Source: Lentzea alba (lineage in GTDB: Bacteria > Actinomycetota > Actinomycetes > Mycobacteriales > Pseudonocardiaceae). Taken from it: a DNA stretch of 64,000 nucleotides. The notes beneath the pieces are model-generated. The model did not search any database and was not told where the DNA came from. It was given only the letters and a program-made list of their open reading frames with translations. Positions 17,519-24,223 of this stretch are shown here, in pieces. Location: contig NZ_JAAMPJ010000009.1 of assembly GCF_011067745.1 (NCBI RefSeq), forward strand, positions 1 through 64,000. Direction: 5' to 3'. The number at the start of each line of letters is the position of its first letter. The stretch's first letter is position 1. Both the position numbers and the translations under genes were made by a program.

Positions 17519-17720
17519 TCAGTCCTTCGTCACGCAGTTCCGCCCACAGATCCGGTGGAGGGGCACCGAGAGCGCCGCGACGTTCGCGCGGACCTCAGCC
17601 TCGGCGCGCGCTCCGATGACAACACCGGTCACCGCCGGGTGTCCGAAAGGGAACCACAGCGCGACCGCCTGCATTTGGTCGAGGCGGACACGCAAAGCGC
17701 CACTGTCACCGCATAGCGCG
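17519..17720 (-). pseudogene. C-terminal relic of a sugar-type aldo/keto reductase
   Basis: The minus strand reads ALWFPFGHPAVTGVVIGARA and then EAEVRANVAALSVPL, ending at a stop near 17519. This matches the C-terminus of AKRs of the L-fucose/D-threo-aldose dehydrogenase group. Nothing upstream on that strand continues the barrel. It lies next to a rhamnose mutarotase relic, suggesting a lost deoxysugar catabolic cluster. Confidence 0.55.
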
Positions 17721-17730
17721 AACTCCAGGC

Positions 17731-18010
17731 ATGTCAGAGGAGACACAATGGACAGAGCGCTACGGCATGGTGATCCGGCTGCGCCCGGAACGACGTGAGG
17801 AGTACCTGCGGCTGCACTCGGCCGTGTGGCCCGCTGTCGAACGGACGACATCGGCAACGATCACGACGCCGACCAGACCCGCATCGCGGCCGACCCGAGA
17901 CGCAGCGCTGGTGGACCCTCACCGATCCGTGCCAGGAGTCCCTGGCAGAGCGCGGTTCCGGCCACTGGTGGGCGCCGATGCAGGAGATCTGGCACCTGGA
18001 CGCCCCAGGT
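17731..18010 (+). pseudogene. rhaM: L-rhamnose mutarotase relic, frameshifted and internally deleted
   Basis: The first frame gives YGMVIRLRPERREEYLRLHS and then AVWPAVERT. About 40 codons of the family's centre are missing. A second frame gives RIAADP, and a third gives ETQRWWTLTDPCQESLAERG and then HWWAPMQEIWHLD. Together they outline the RhaM/YiiL fold, which interconverts rhamnose anomers. At least two frameshifts and a deletion make it non-functional. Confidence 0.65.
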
Positions 18011-18056
18011 CTTCCTGATCCGGCCGCGACGGCGCCGGAGTCGCAGGCCGATTCTC

Positions 18057-19205
18057 GTGCTGCCGTTGACCAGGGCGTTCACGGTCCAGCACAGTGAGCG
18101 CGTGCAGAGGACGCTGAGCATCCTGACGGTCGTCGCGTGCGCGACGCTGCCGCTGGGCTCGTCGGTTTACCACCAGCAGCTCGTGCCGACGTTGCTACTC
18201 GGACTGGTCTTCGCCCTGCTCGCCATCGTCGGGTTCCGGTTCGTCGAAAGCCGCGCCATGGCGTTCGCCGTGGTGTACGTCGGAATCCAGCTGACGCTTG
18301 GTTTCCTGCTGTTCTGGATGTCGGGCGCGGCGCTCGGGTCGGTCCTGCTGCTGGTGGTCCTGGTCGTGCAGAGCGTGCTGCTGCTGCCACTGCCCGCCGC
18401 CGTCGCGGTGGCCGCGGTGATCCCGTTGGTGCACCTGGGCATGGACTGGGCCGCCGGCCTGCGTGAAGGTCTCGGCACGCTGGCTGTCACCACCTTCACC
18501 GTCGTCGTGACCGAACTGCTCGTGCGCGAGCGGCGCGCCAGGGCCGCACTGGCGGCGGTCAACGAACTGCTCCGCGGGTACGCCGCCCAGGCCGAGCAGC
18601 TCGCCACCACCCAGGAGCGCAACCGGGTCGCCCGCGACATCCACGACGGGCTGGGGCACCACCTGACCGTCGTGCAGATGCTCCTGCAAGCCGCGCGCGC
18701 CGTGATCCACACCGCCGACGTCGAGCGGCTCGACGGAATGCTCGCCAAGGCGCAGGACCAGTCGAAACAAGCGTTGGCGGAAGTGCGCCGCTCGGTCGCC
18801 GCGCTGCGCGAACCCCGGCCTGCTCCGCTGGTGGACGCCTTGCGGGCGTTGACCGACGAGGTTTCCGAGGCGGGTGTGCCGACCGAGCTGGAGGTGCGCG
18901 GCGCGGCTCGCGCGGTCCGCGCCGAGGTCGAGGAGTCACTGTTCCGGGCAGCGCAGGAGGGATTGACCAACGTCCGCAAGCATTCGGACGCGACGGCCGC
19001 CACTGTCGCCCTCGACTTCGGTCACGTCGACGTCGTCCGGCTGGAAGTGCGCGACGACGGCCGAGGCCTGCCGGAGAACCCGTTGCCGGACAGCGGGTTC
19101 GGCCTGGTCGGCCTGCGAGAGCGGATCGCTGGTCTCGGCGGCCGGGTGTCCGTCGACTCGGCGGCCGAGCGCGGCGTGACGCTGACCGTGGAGGTGCCGG
19201 GGTGA
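18057..19205 (+). CDS. Two-component sensor histidine kinase (NarL-partner type)
   Basis: This membrane kinase of about 382 residues has four to six hydrophobic helices in the first 160 residues. A HisKA_3 dimerisation motif follows with the phospho-acceptor His in ERNRVARDIHDGLGHHL. The HATPase_c domain has the N-box NVRKHS, G1 DDGRGLP and G2 GFGLVGLRER. The start is uncertain (GTG 18057, TTG 18066 or GTG 18102); upstream codons belong to the mutarotase relic and were excluded. Its stop overlaps the response-regulator start (GTGA), so the pair is coupled. The signal is unknown. Confidence 0.9.
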   Translation: MLPLTRAFTVQHSERVQRTLSILTVVACATLPLGSSVYHQQLVPTLLLGLVFALLAIVGFRFVESRAMAFAVVYVGIQLTLGFLLFWMSGAALGSVLLLVVLVVQSVLLLPLPAAVAVAAVIPLVHLGMDWAAGLREGLGTLAVTTFTVVVTELLVRERRARAALAAVNELLRGYAAQAEQLATTQERNRVARDIHDGLGHHLTVVQMLLQAARAVIHTADVERLDGMLAKAQDQSKQALAEVRRSVAALREPRPAPLVDALRALTDEVSEAGVPTELEVRGAARAVRAEVEESLFRAAQEGLTNVRKHSDATAATVALDFGHVDVVRLEVRDDGRGLPENPLPDSGFGLVGLRERIAGLGGRVSVDSAAERGVTLTVEVPG

Positions 19206-19858
19206 CACCACCGGATTCCCCTGTGCGGATCCTGATCGTCGACGACCAGGCCCTGTTCCGGGAGGCCTTGGCGGCGCTGTTGGAGGTCCAGCCCGAGATC
19301 GAGGTGGTCGGTGAAGCCGGGAATGGCGAGCAGGCCGTCCGGCTGGCCGCCGAACTTCGTCCCGACGTGGTCCTGATGGACCTGCGAATGCCCGTGCTGG
19401 ACGGAATCGCCGCGACCGCCAGGTTGCGGCTCGAGCAGCCGGAGGTGCGGGTGCTGGCGTTGACCACGTTCGACGACGACGCGGACGTGTTCGCGGCGCT
19501 TCGGGCGGGCGCGGTCGGCTACCTGCTCAAGGACGTGTCCTCGACGCGGCTGGTGGAGGCGCTGGTCGCGGCCCGGCGTGGCGAGTCGGTGTTGCAGCCG
19601 TCGGTTGCGGCGAAGCTCGTGGCCAGGGTGGCCCGGTTGCCGCACGAGGAGCCTCCGCCGCCGGCCGTGCCGTTGTCGGAACGCGAGCTCGACGTCGTAC
19701 GGCTGCTTTCTGCGGGGCACAGCAACCGCGAGATCGCCGGGAAGCTGTTCCTGGCCGAGGGCACGGTGAAGAACCTCGTCACCAGCGTGCTGTCCAAGCT
19801 GCAGGTGCGCGACCGCACCCAGGCGGCGCTGCGGGCCAGGGAGCTCCGCCTCTTCTGA
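19202..19858 (+). CDS. NarL/LuxR-family response regulator
   Basis: The 218-residue cognate regulator of the preceding kinase has a receiver domain with the acidic pair in LIVDDQALFRE, phospho-Asp in VLMDLRMPV, Thr in LTTF and Lys in YLLKD. The C-terminal GerE/LuxR helix-turn-helix reads LSERELDVVRLLSAGHSNRE followed by IAGKLFLAEGTVKN. GTG 19202 lies within the kinase stop. The adjacent membrane-protein gene at 19965 is a likely target. Confidence 0.93.
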   Translation: MTPPDSPVRILIVDDQALFREALAALLEVQPEIEVVGEAGNGEQAVRLAAELRPDVVLMDLRMPVLDGIAATARLRLEQPEVRVLALTTFDDDADVFAALRAGAVGYLLKDVSSTRLVEALVAARRGESVLQPSVAAKLVARVARLPHEEPPPPAVPLSERELDVVRLLSAGHSNREIAGKLFLAEGTVKNLVTSVLSKLQVRDRTQAALRARELRLF

Positions 19859-19964
19859 TCGGCGCGGTCATGACCCCGGGCATGACTTTCGGCACCTGAC
19901 GGCGTTGTCCCGATGACAGATGATCAGCCGCACAGCAACAACACCTCACTTCGAAGGAGCGCTC

Positions 19965-20369
19965 ATGAGTGCGGAGCAGACCACCGAATCGCCGCGGCGG
20001 GCACGTCCGGTGGTGCGCTTCACGCTGCACTTCCTGGAGATGGTCGTCGCCATGGTGGTGGGGATGGTCGCCCTGGCGCCGGTCTGGTCGTTCGCCTGGC
20101 CAGGCCTGTCCGGCAACATGACCGCACAGGTGCTGGTGATGGCCACCAACATGTCGCTGGGGATGGCGCTGTGGATGAAGATCCGCCGCCACGGCTGGGC
20201 GAGCATCGCCGAGATGTCCGCCGCGATGTACGTGCCGTTCCTGGTCCTGCTGCCGTTCTACTGGGCCGGCGTGCTGCCGGGGATGGCGCTGATGGCCGCC
20301 GGGCACGTGCTGATGCTCCCGGCCATGCTGCTCGCGATGCTGCGCCGTCGCCACGAGTACAGCTGCTGA
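19965..20369 (+). CDS. Small four-helix membrane protein
   Basis: ATG 19965 has GAAGGAG upstream. The 134-residue product contains about four hydrophobic helices: MVVAMVVGMVALAPVW, a Met-rich MTAQVLVMATNMSLGMALWM, a third near YVPFLVLLPFYW and a fourth near MALMAAGHVLMLPAMLLAML. It ends in a basic tail. Similar actinobacterial proteins carry no assigned function. It lies 106 nt after the response regulator and may be controlled by it. Confidence 0.8.
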   Translation: MSAEQTTESPRRARPVVRFTLHFLEMVVAMVVGMVALAPVWSFAWPGLSGNMTAQVLVMATNMSLGMALWMKIRRHGWASIAEMSAAMYVPFLVLLPFYWAGVLPGMALMAAGHVLMLPAMLLAMLRRRHEYSC

Positions 20370-20385
20370 GAAGGCGCGCCAAGCG

Positions 20386-20985
20386 TCAGTCCGGCTGGGC
20401 CCGGGTACGGCGGGCGTAGGCGCGGGCGGCTCGTGCGCGGTCGCCGCAACGGGTTGAGCACCACTGGCGGCGGCCGTGGCGGAGCAGGTAACGGTTGCAC
20501 GGACTGGACTGGCAGGCGGTGAGCCGTTCCGCGTCGGGCCCCGTGAGCAGGTCGGCCGCGTTGGCGGCGAGGGTCGCGAGGGCGTGGTCGACGATCTCGG
20601 TGGTGGGGTGGGGCGTCGCCCGGTAGGGGCCGTTCTTCTCGTCCCAGTGCAGCAGCGGTGCCGTGGGAACTCTGGTCAGCGCGTCGTTGACGGCGGCCAG
20701 GGCGGCGGGCAGGGCAGGCAGCCCGGCGACGCGGGCGTCGAACAGGGCTCTGATCTGTTCGCGCAGCGACCTCAGCTGCGAGGCGCACATTTCCCGCATG
20801 CCGATGTCGACCGGCGCAAGGCCGTGTTCGGTCAGCCAACGGTTCGTCTGCGCGGGAGAGTCGAGGAGGTCGAGAACGCGCCTGCCCGGCAACGCGATGG
20901 CGCTGTTGGCCAGGGCGAGCGACGAGTACTGCTCCTCACCCGGCACGGGCGTCCAGGCGGCTTCCGTCGTCACGCTCTCGTCCAC
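20386..20985 (-). CDS. ABATE/CGNR zinc-finger regulator
   Basis: The 199-residue protein has an N-terminal ABATE-like domain (LALANSAIALPGRRVLDLL) and a C-terminal CGNR zinc-binding motif. The motif reads CQSSPCNRYLLRHGRRQWCS then TRCGDRARAARAY, with four Cys. Proteins of this type are DNA-binding regulators in actinomycetes. The start is a GTG at 20985 behind GAGG. It diverges from the MBL-fold hydrolase gene and a 9-bp dyad lies between them, so it probably regulates that gene. Confidence 0.88.
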   Translation of the reverse strand: MDESVTTEAAWTPVPGEEQYSSLALANSAIALPGRRVLDLLDSPAQTNRWLTEHGLAPVDIGMREMCASQLRSLREQIRALFDARVAGLPALPAALAAVNDALTRVPTAPLLHWDEKNGPYRATPHPTTEIVDHALATLAANAADLLTGPDAERLTACQSSPCNRYLLRHGRRQWCSTRCGDRARAARAYARRTRAQPD

Positions 20986-21010
20986 GACCTCATGGTACGA
21001 CTTGCCTCAG

Positions 21011-21042
21011 TCCGTGAGAATCACTACCGTGACTCTCACGGA
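21011..21042. promoter_or_regulatory. Inverted repeat between CGNR regulator and MBL hydrolase
   Basis: TCCGTGAGA (21011-21019) and TCTCACGGA (21034-21042) form a perfect 9-bp dyad across 14 nt, centred in the 90-nt divergent gap. It is a good candidate operator for the CGNR protein. Confidence 0.6.
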
Positions 21043-21075
21043 TACCGCACACCCAAACCGTGAGGAACCCTGCTC

Positions 21076-21858
21076 ATGACTTCCGGTCCGCTGGCCACCG
21101 AACCGTTCCCCGTTCACGTCTTCGGCGGTCCGACCGCCCTCTTCGAGTACGGCGGCCTGCGGTTCCTGACCGATCCGACCTTCGACGGACCGGGTGACTA
21201 CCCGGCCGGCGGCGGCTCGGTCCTGACCAAGACCGGGCACTCCCGAGTCGCACCCGCCGACCTGGGCCGTATCGACGTGGTGCTGCTCTCCCACGACGAG
21301 CACGCCGACAACCTGGACAACGCCGGGCGAGCCCTGCTCGCGGACGTCCCGCTCACCCTCACCACTCCCGGCGCCGAGCACCGCCTCGGGGAGAAGACCA
21401 AAGGACTGGCCGACTGGGAGTCCGTCCAGCTGAACCGTCCTGACGGCGGCACGGTCACCGTCACCGGTGTACCCGCCGTCCACGGCCCCGGCAGCCGCGA
21501 GGACATCGAGCCGTTCACCGGCCAGGTCGTCGGTTTCGTCCTGACCGGGAACGGCCTGCCGACGGTCTACGTCAGCGGTGACAACGCCTCTCTCGACGCC
21601 GTCGAGCGGATCGCCGAGCGATTCGGCCCGATCGATACCGCCGTGCTTTTCGCAGGTGCGCCGCGATTCGCAGGTCTCTTCGACGGCGAGCCGCTCGTAC
21701 TGGACAGCGCTCAGGCCGCGGAGGCCACGAAGATCCTCCGCGCTCGCCGCGTGGTCCCGGTCCACTACGAGGGCTGGGCCCACTTCACCGAGGGCCGCGA
21801 CGACCTCGATGCAGCTTTCGCCGCCGCGGGACTCTCCGACCGTCTGCAGTGGAACTGA
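21076..21858 (+). CDS. MBL-fold metallo-hydrolase (UlaG-like)
   Basis: The 260-residue protein has the metallo-beta-lactamase fold with the metal motif LLSHDEHADNLD, the SHDxHxDN form common in UlaG-like hydrolases. Further metal-ligand candidates are VPAVHGPG, VYVSGDNAS and VPVHYEGWAH. No signal peptide is seen, so it is likely cytosolic. The substrate is unknown. It is divergent from, and probably controlled by, the CGNR regulator. Confidence 0.88.
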   Translation: MTSGPLATEPFPVHVFGGPTALFEYGGLRFLTDPTFDGPGDYPAGGGSVLTKTGHSRVAPADLGRIDVVLLSHDEHADNLDNAGRALLADVPLTLTTPGAEHRLGEKTKGLADWESVQLNRPDGGTVTVTGVPAVHGPGSREDIEPFTGQVVGFVLTGNGLPTVYVSGDNASLDAVERIAERFGPIDTAVLFAGAPRFAGLFDGEPLVLDSAQAAEATKILRARRVVPVHYEGWAHFTEGRDDLDAAFAAAGLSDRLQWN

Positions 21859-21962
21859 GCGAACCGCGCAGAAAAGTACGGCGTTCCAAGGATTACCTCC
21901 CGATGAGAGCCCTCTCATGAGTGGCCGGCTCGAACCCGTCGGCAGTTCCGGCCGAACCGGTG

Positions 21963-22814
21963 TCACTCCAGGCCGATGTCGGCCAGCCACTGACTCGTGC
22001 TCCGGGGCGTCACGCCGAGCAGCTTCTGGGCGGAGCGTTCCGGTGCGATCGAGCGATCCGGGAGTGCGGCCGATGCCCGGTAGCCTTCCGCAACGTCCGC
22101 GGCAGGGCCTTCTCCCAGCATGGGCGCGATGAACGCGCGGAACTCCTCCGGGGTGATGGCGCGGTAGACCACGTCCCGTCCGAGCCGGTCACCGAACGCC
22201 TCGGCCAGCTCTGGTCCGGTCACCGCCGGGTACTGCCCGACGGCGACCACACCGCCGACATCCGTGCGCTCGAACAGCGCGACCGCGGCGTCGGCGATGT
22301 CCAGATGCGACGCCCACGAGACGCCGAACCCGACCGGCAGCGGGTAGCCCAGCACGCCCTGCTCACGAACCGGTCCGACGACCGGCGGAAGCAGCAGGTT
22401 CTCGAGGAACAGCTCGGGGGCGATCACCGCGTGAGAGACACCGCTGTCCGCCAGCAGGCCCGCCAGCGTCGAGACCGCACTCGCACCGTCGCCGGGCGCG
22501 TCGACCGGGAAACCACTGGTGGAGAACACCACACGGGCCGGCCGGGCCGCCCGGACCGCATCGGCGATGTTGCGCGCATAGGTCAGACGATCTTCTTCCG
22601 GCACCACGGGGAGGTGGACGAACACACCGTCGGCACCACGGTAGGCCTCGGTCAACTCCGCGACGGAGGAGCAGTCCGCGGCCACCACCCGCGCACCGGG
22701 CAGGACGACATCCACCTTGCGGGTCAGGGCTGACACGGACTTGCCCGCGGCGATGAGTGCGGCGGCGACGGGGCCGCCCTGGGCGCCGGTGGCGCCGTGG
22801 ATCACGTAGGTCAT
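21963..22814 (-). CDS. NmrA-like NAD(P)-binding protein
   Basis: The 283-residue atypical SDR has a Rossmann start MTYVIHGATGAQGGPVAAAL (GxxGxxG-like) and later VFVHLPVVPEED and VVFSTSGFPV. The classical YxxxK active site is not evident, as usual for NmrA-type redox sensors and quinone-oxidoreductase-like proteins. It is divergent from an HxlR regulator and two palindromes lie between them, a common pairing for electrophile or quinone stress genes. Confidence 0.88.
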   Translation of the reverse strand: MTYVIHGATGAQGGPVAAALIAAGKSVSALTRKVDVVLPGARVVAADCSSVAELTEAYRGADGVFVHLPVVPEEDRLTYARNIADAVRAARPARVVFSTSGFPVDAPGDGASAVSTLAGLLADSGVSHAVIAPELFLENLLLPPVVGPVREQGVLGYPLPVGFGVSWASHLDIADAAVALFERTDVGGVVAVGQYPAVTGPELAEAFGDRLGRDVVYRAITPEEFRAFIAPMLGEGPAADVAEGYRASAALPDRSIAPERSAQKLLGVTPRSTSQWLADIGLE

Positions 22815-22822
22815 GGATTCAT

Positions 22823-22858
22823 TAGTGCATACGATGCACTAGTTACATCAAGTGCACT
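22823..22858. promoter_or_regulatory. HxlR operator: two AGTGCA-type palindromes
   Basis: TAGTGCAT-ACG-ATGCACTA (22823-22841) is a perfect 8-bp dyad. AGTGCACT (22851-22858) is a second palindrome with the same AGTGCA half-site. Both fill the gap between the divergent NmrA-like and HxlR genes. Confidence 0.65.
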
Positions 22859-22878
22859 ATTGGCGGTACACTCAAAAT

Positions 22879-23208
22879 GTGACGAACCCCTGCCTGCCGG
22901 AGTGCGGCGTCGCCAGGTTTCTCGCCCTGCTCAACGGGCCGTGGGCGACCCTCGTCGTGCGCGAACTCCTGAACGGCCCCCGCCGGTTCACCGAACTGCG
23001 CGAGGCACTGACGGGTATCAGCCCGCACACCCTGACGAGCCGACTGCGTCAGTTCGAGAAGTACGGCATCGTCACCCGCACCGCGTACCCCGAGATCCCT
23101 CCGCGCGTCGAGTACCGGCTCACCCCACTCGGCGAAGGACTCCGCGAAGTCCTTGACGCGATGGGCACCTGGGCCATGTCGATCCCGGAGCCCGTTCCCG
23201 CGGAGTGA
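22879..23208 (+). CDS. HxlR-family regulator
   Basis: The 109-residue winged-helix protein begins NPCLPECGVARFLALLNGPW, with Cys at positions 4 and 8 that could sense redox or electrophiles. It then shows ELLNGPRRFTELREALTGIS and PRVEYRLTPLGEGL, the HxlR signature. GTG 22879 is chosen because it gives the family's usual length and the preceding residues lie in the operator. It is divergent from the NmrA-like gene, which it probably controls along with itself. Confidence 0.9.
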   Translation: MTNPCLPECGVARFLALLNGPWATLVVRELLNGPRRFTELREALTGISPHTLTSRLRQFEKYGIVTRTAYPEIPPRVEYRLTPLGEGLREVLDAMGTWAMSIPEPVPAE

Positions 23209-23229
23209 CGCGCCAGGCGCTCTCAGGAG

Positions 23230-23630
23230 GCCTGCGCCTCCAGTTGCTGCCGCAGTACCCGCGCCAGGCTCGTTGTTGGCCAGCAAGGCGAACACGAACG
23301 CGTCGAGTTCGTCGCAGTTCAAGAACCGCACGCGAACTTGCGACACAGCCCCGCAGCTGGGCCGCCCGGAGGCGGTGCAGCCCGTCGACCACGCGCATCG
23401 TGGCCTGCTGCACCACGATCGGCGGCAGCTCTCGTTCAGCCACGTCCACGAGTCGCCGGACGTGTACCGCGTTCACCTGGTTGACTCGCACCGATCGCCG
23501 TCTCCCATCACACCGATCGGCAGGCTTGCGACAGGCCCGGCTTTCCAGCGGAGACCGAGCGACAGGCTCGATGACCGCGCGATCGCCATGGGCATGCTTT
23601 CCTCGATCCACACTCGCCGGCTGACAGGGT
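23230..23630 (-). pseudogene. StrR-like (ParB N-terminal domain) regulator relic
   Basis: The minus strand holds VHVRRLVDVAERELPPIVVQ followed by QATMRVVDGLHRLRAAQLRG. Another frame continues QVRVRFLNCDELDAFVFALL. These match the ParB-like N-terminal domain of StrR-type antibiotic-pathway regulators (ELPPIxVHxxTMRVxDGxHRLRAA). The preceding piece is in a third frame, and the DNA-binding C-terminus is absent. It is a truncated, frameshifted remnant that hints at past linkage to a secondary-metabolite locus. Confidence 0.6.
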
Positions 23631-23648
23631 CTCCACTGTCAGCCGGCG
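23615..23648 (-). terminator. 13-bp hairpin after the first NTF2-like gene
   Basis: CGCCGGCTGACAG and its exact complement enclose 8 nt, starting 12 nt beyond the stop at 23660. It has no clear U tract, but high-GC actinobacterial terminators often lack one. Confidence 0.6.
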
Positions 23649-23659
23649 CTCCGCGCAAC

Positions 23660-24064
23660 TCAGGCAGCGCCCCAGAAGGCGTCCTCGGACTCAGGGTCGG
23701 AGGAGAACAGCCACACTTCGGCGATCCGATCGCCCTCGACGCGCAGCAGGTCGACGCCGTCCTGGCCCATCGTCGCGTCCTCGCGCTTCCCGCTGAAGTG
23801 GATCGACGCCGCGACCACCGCGCCGTTGACCATCAGCGGGCCGGTCAGCGAGAGCTCGAACGACCCTTCACTGGCGGTCATCATGCCGCCGAGCAGCTGA
23901 CCGACCGCGGCGCTGCCGCGATGAGTGCCGGAGAACTGGTTGTCACCCGGCTGGTGCCACACGACGTCATCGGCGAACAACCCGGCGACCGTCGGAAAGT
24001 CCTTGGCGGCCAACGCATCGAAGTACCTGGTCACAACGGCCAGCGGGCCGGTCGACTCAACCAT
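23660..24064 (-). CDS. NTF2/SnoaL-like protein, copy 1
   Basis: The 134-residue cone-fold protein of the SnoaL/ketosteroid-isomerase superfamily shows RYFDALAAKDFPTVAGLFAD, VVWHQPGDNQFSGTHRG and VDLLRVEGDRIAEVWLFSSD. ATG 24064 lies behind GAAAGGA. A close paralogue is at 28192-28596 with the same C-terminal AFWGAA and a matching upstream motif ACCTCAACGTAAC. The family includes enzymes and ligand-binding proteins, so function is open. Confidence 0.88.
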   Translation of the reverse strand: MVESTGPLAVVTRYFDALAAKDFPTVAGLFADDVVWHQPGDNQFSGTHRGSAAVGQLLGGMMTASEGSFELSLTGPLMVNGAVVAASIHFSGKREDATMGQDGVDLLRVEGDRIAEVWLFSSDPESEDAFWGAA

Positions 24065-24121
24065 CACAGATCCTTTCGAAGTTCGTTGCTATAGCCCTAT
24101 GGTCACCATTGGTACCCAGTT

Positions 24122-24134
24122 ACCTCAACGTAAC
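24122..24134 (-). promoter_or_regulatory. Shared 13-bp motif, copy 1 (upstream of NTF2-like copy 1)
   Basis: GTTACGTTGAGGT on the minus strand lies 58 nt before the ATG at 24064. The exact 13-mer recurs at 28657 and 29246, each beside a gene of the same NTF2/HxlR set. Confidence 0.6.
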
Positions 24135-24223
24135 CGAAGCGCCGCCGTGACCCACGTCACTCGACCTTGCCGGGCCGCGACGACACCGTTGAAAGTCCTT
24201 TGAGAACTGACTTGGACGCGCCA

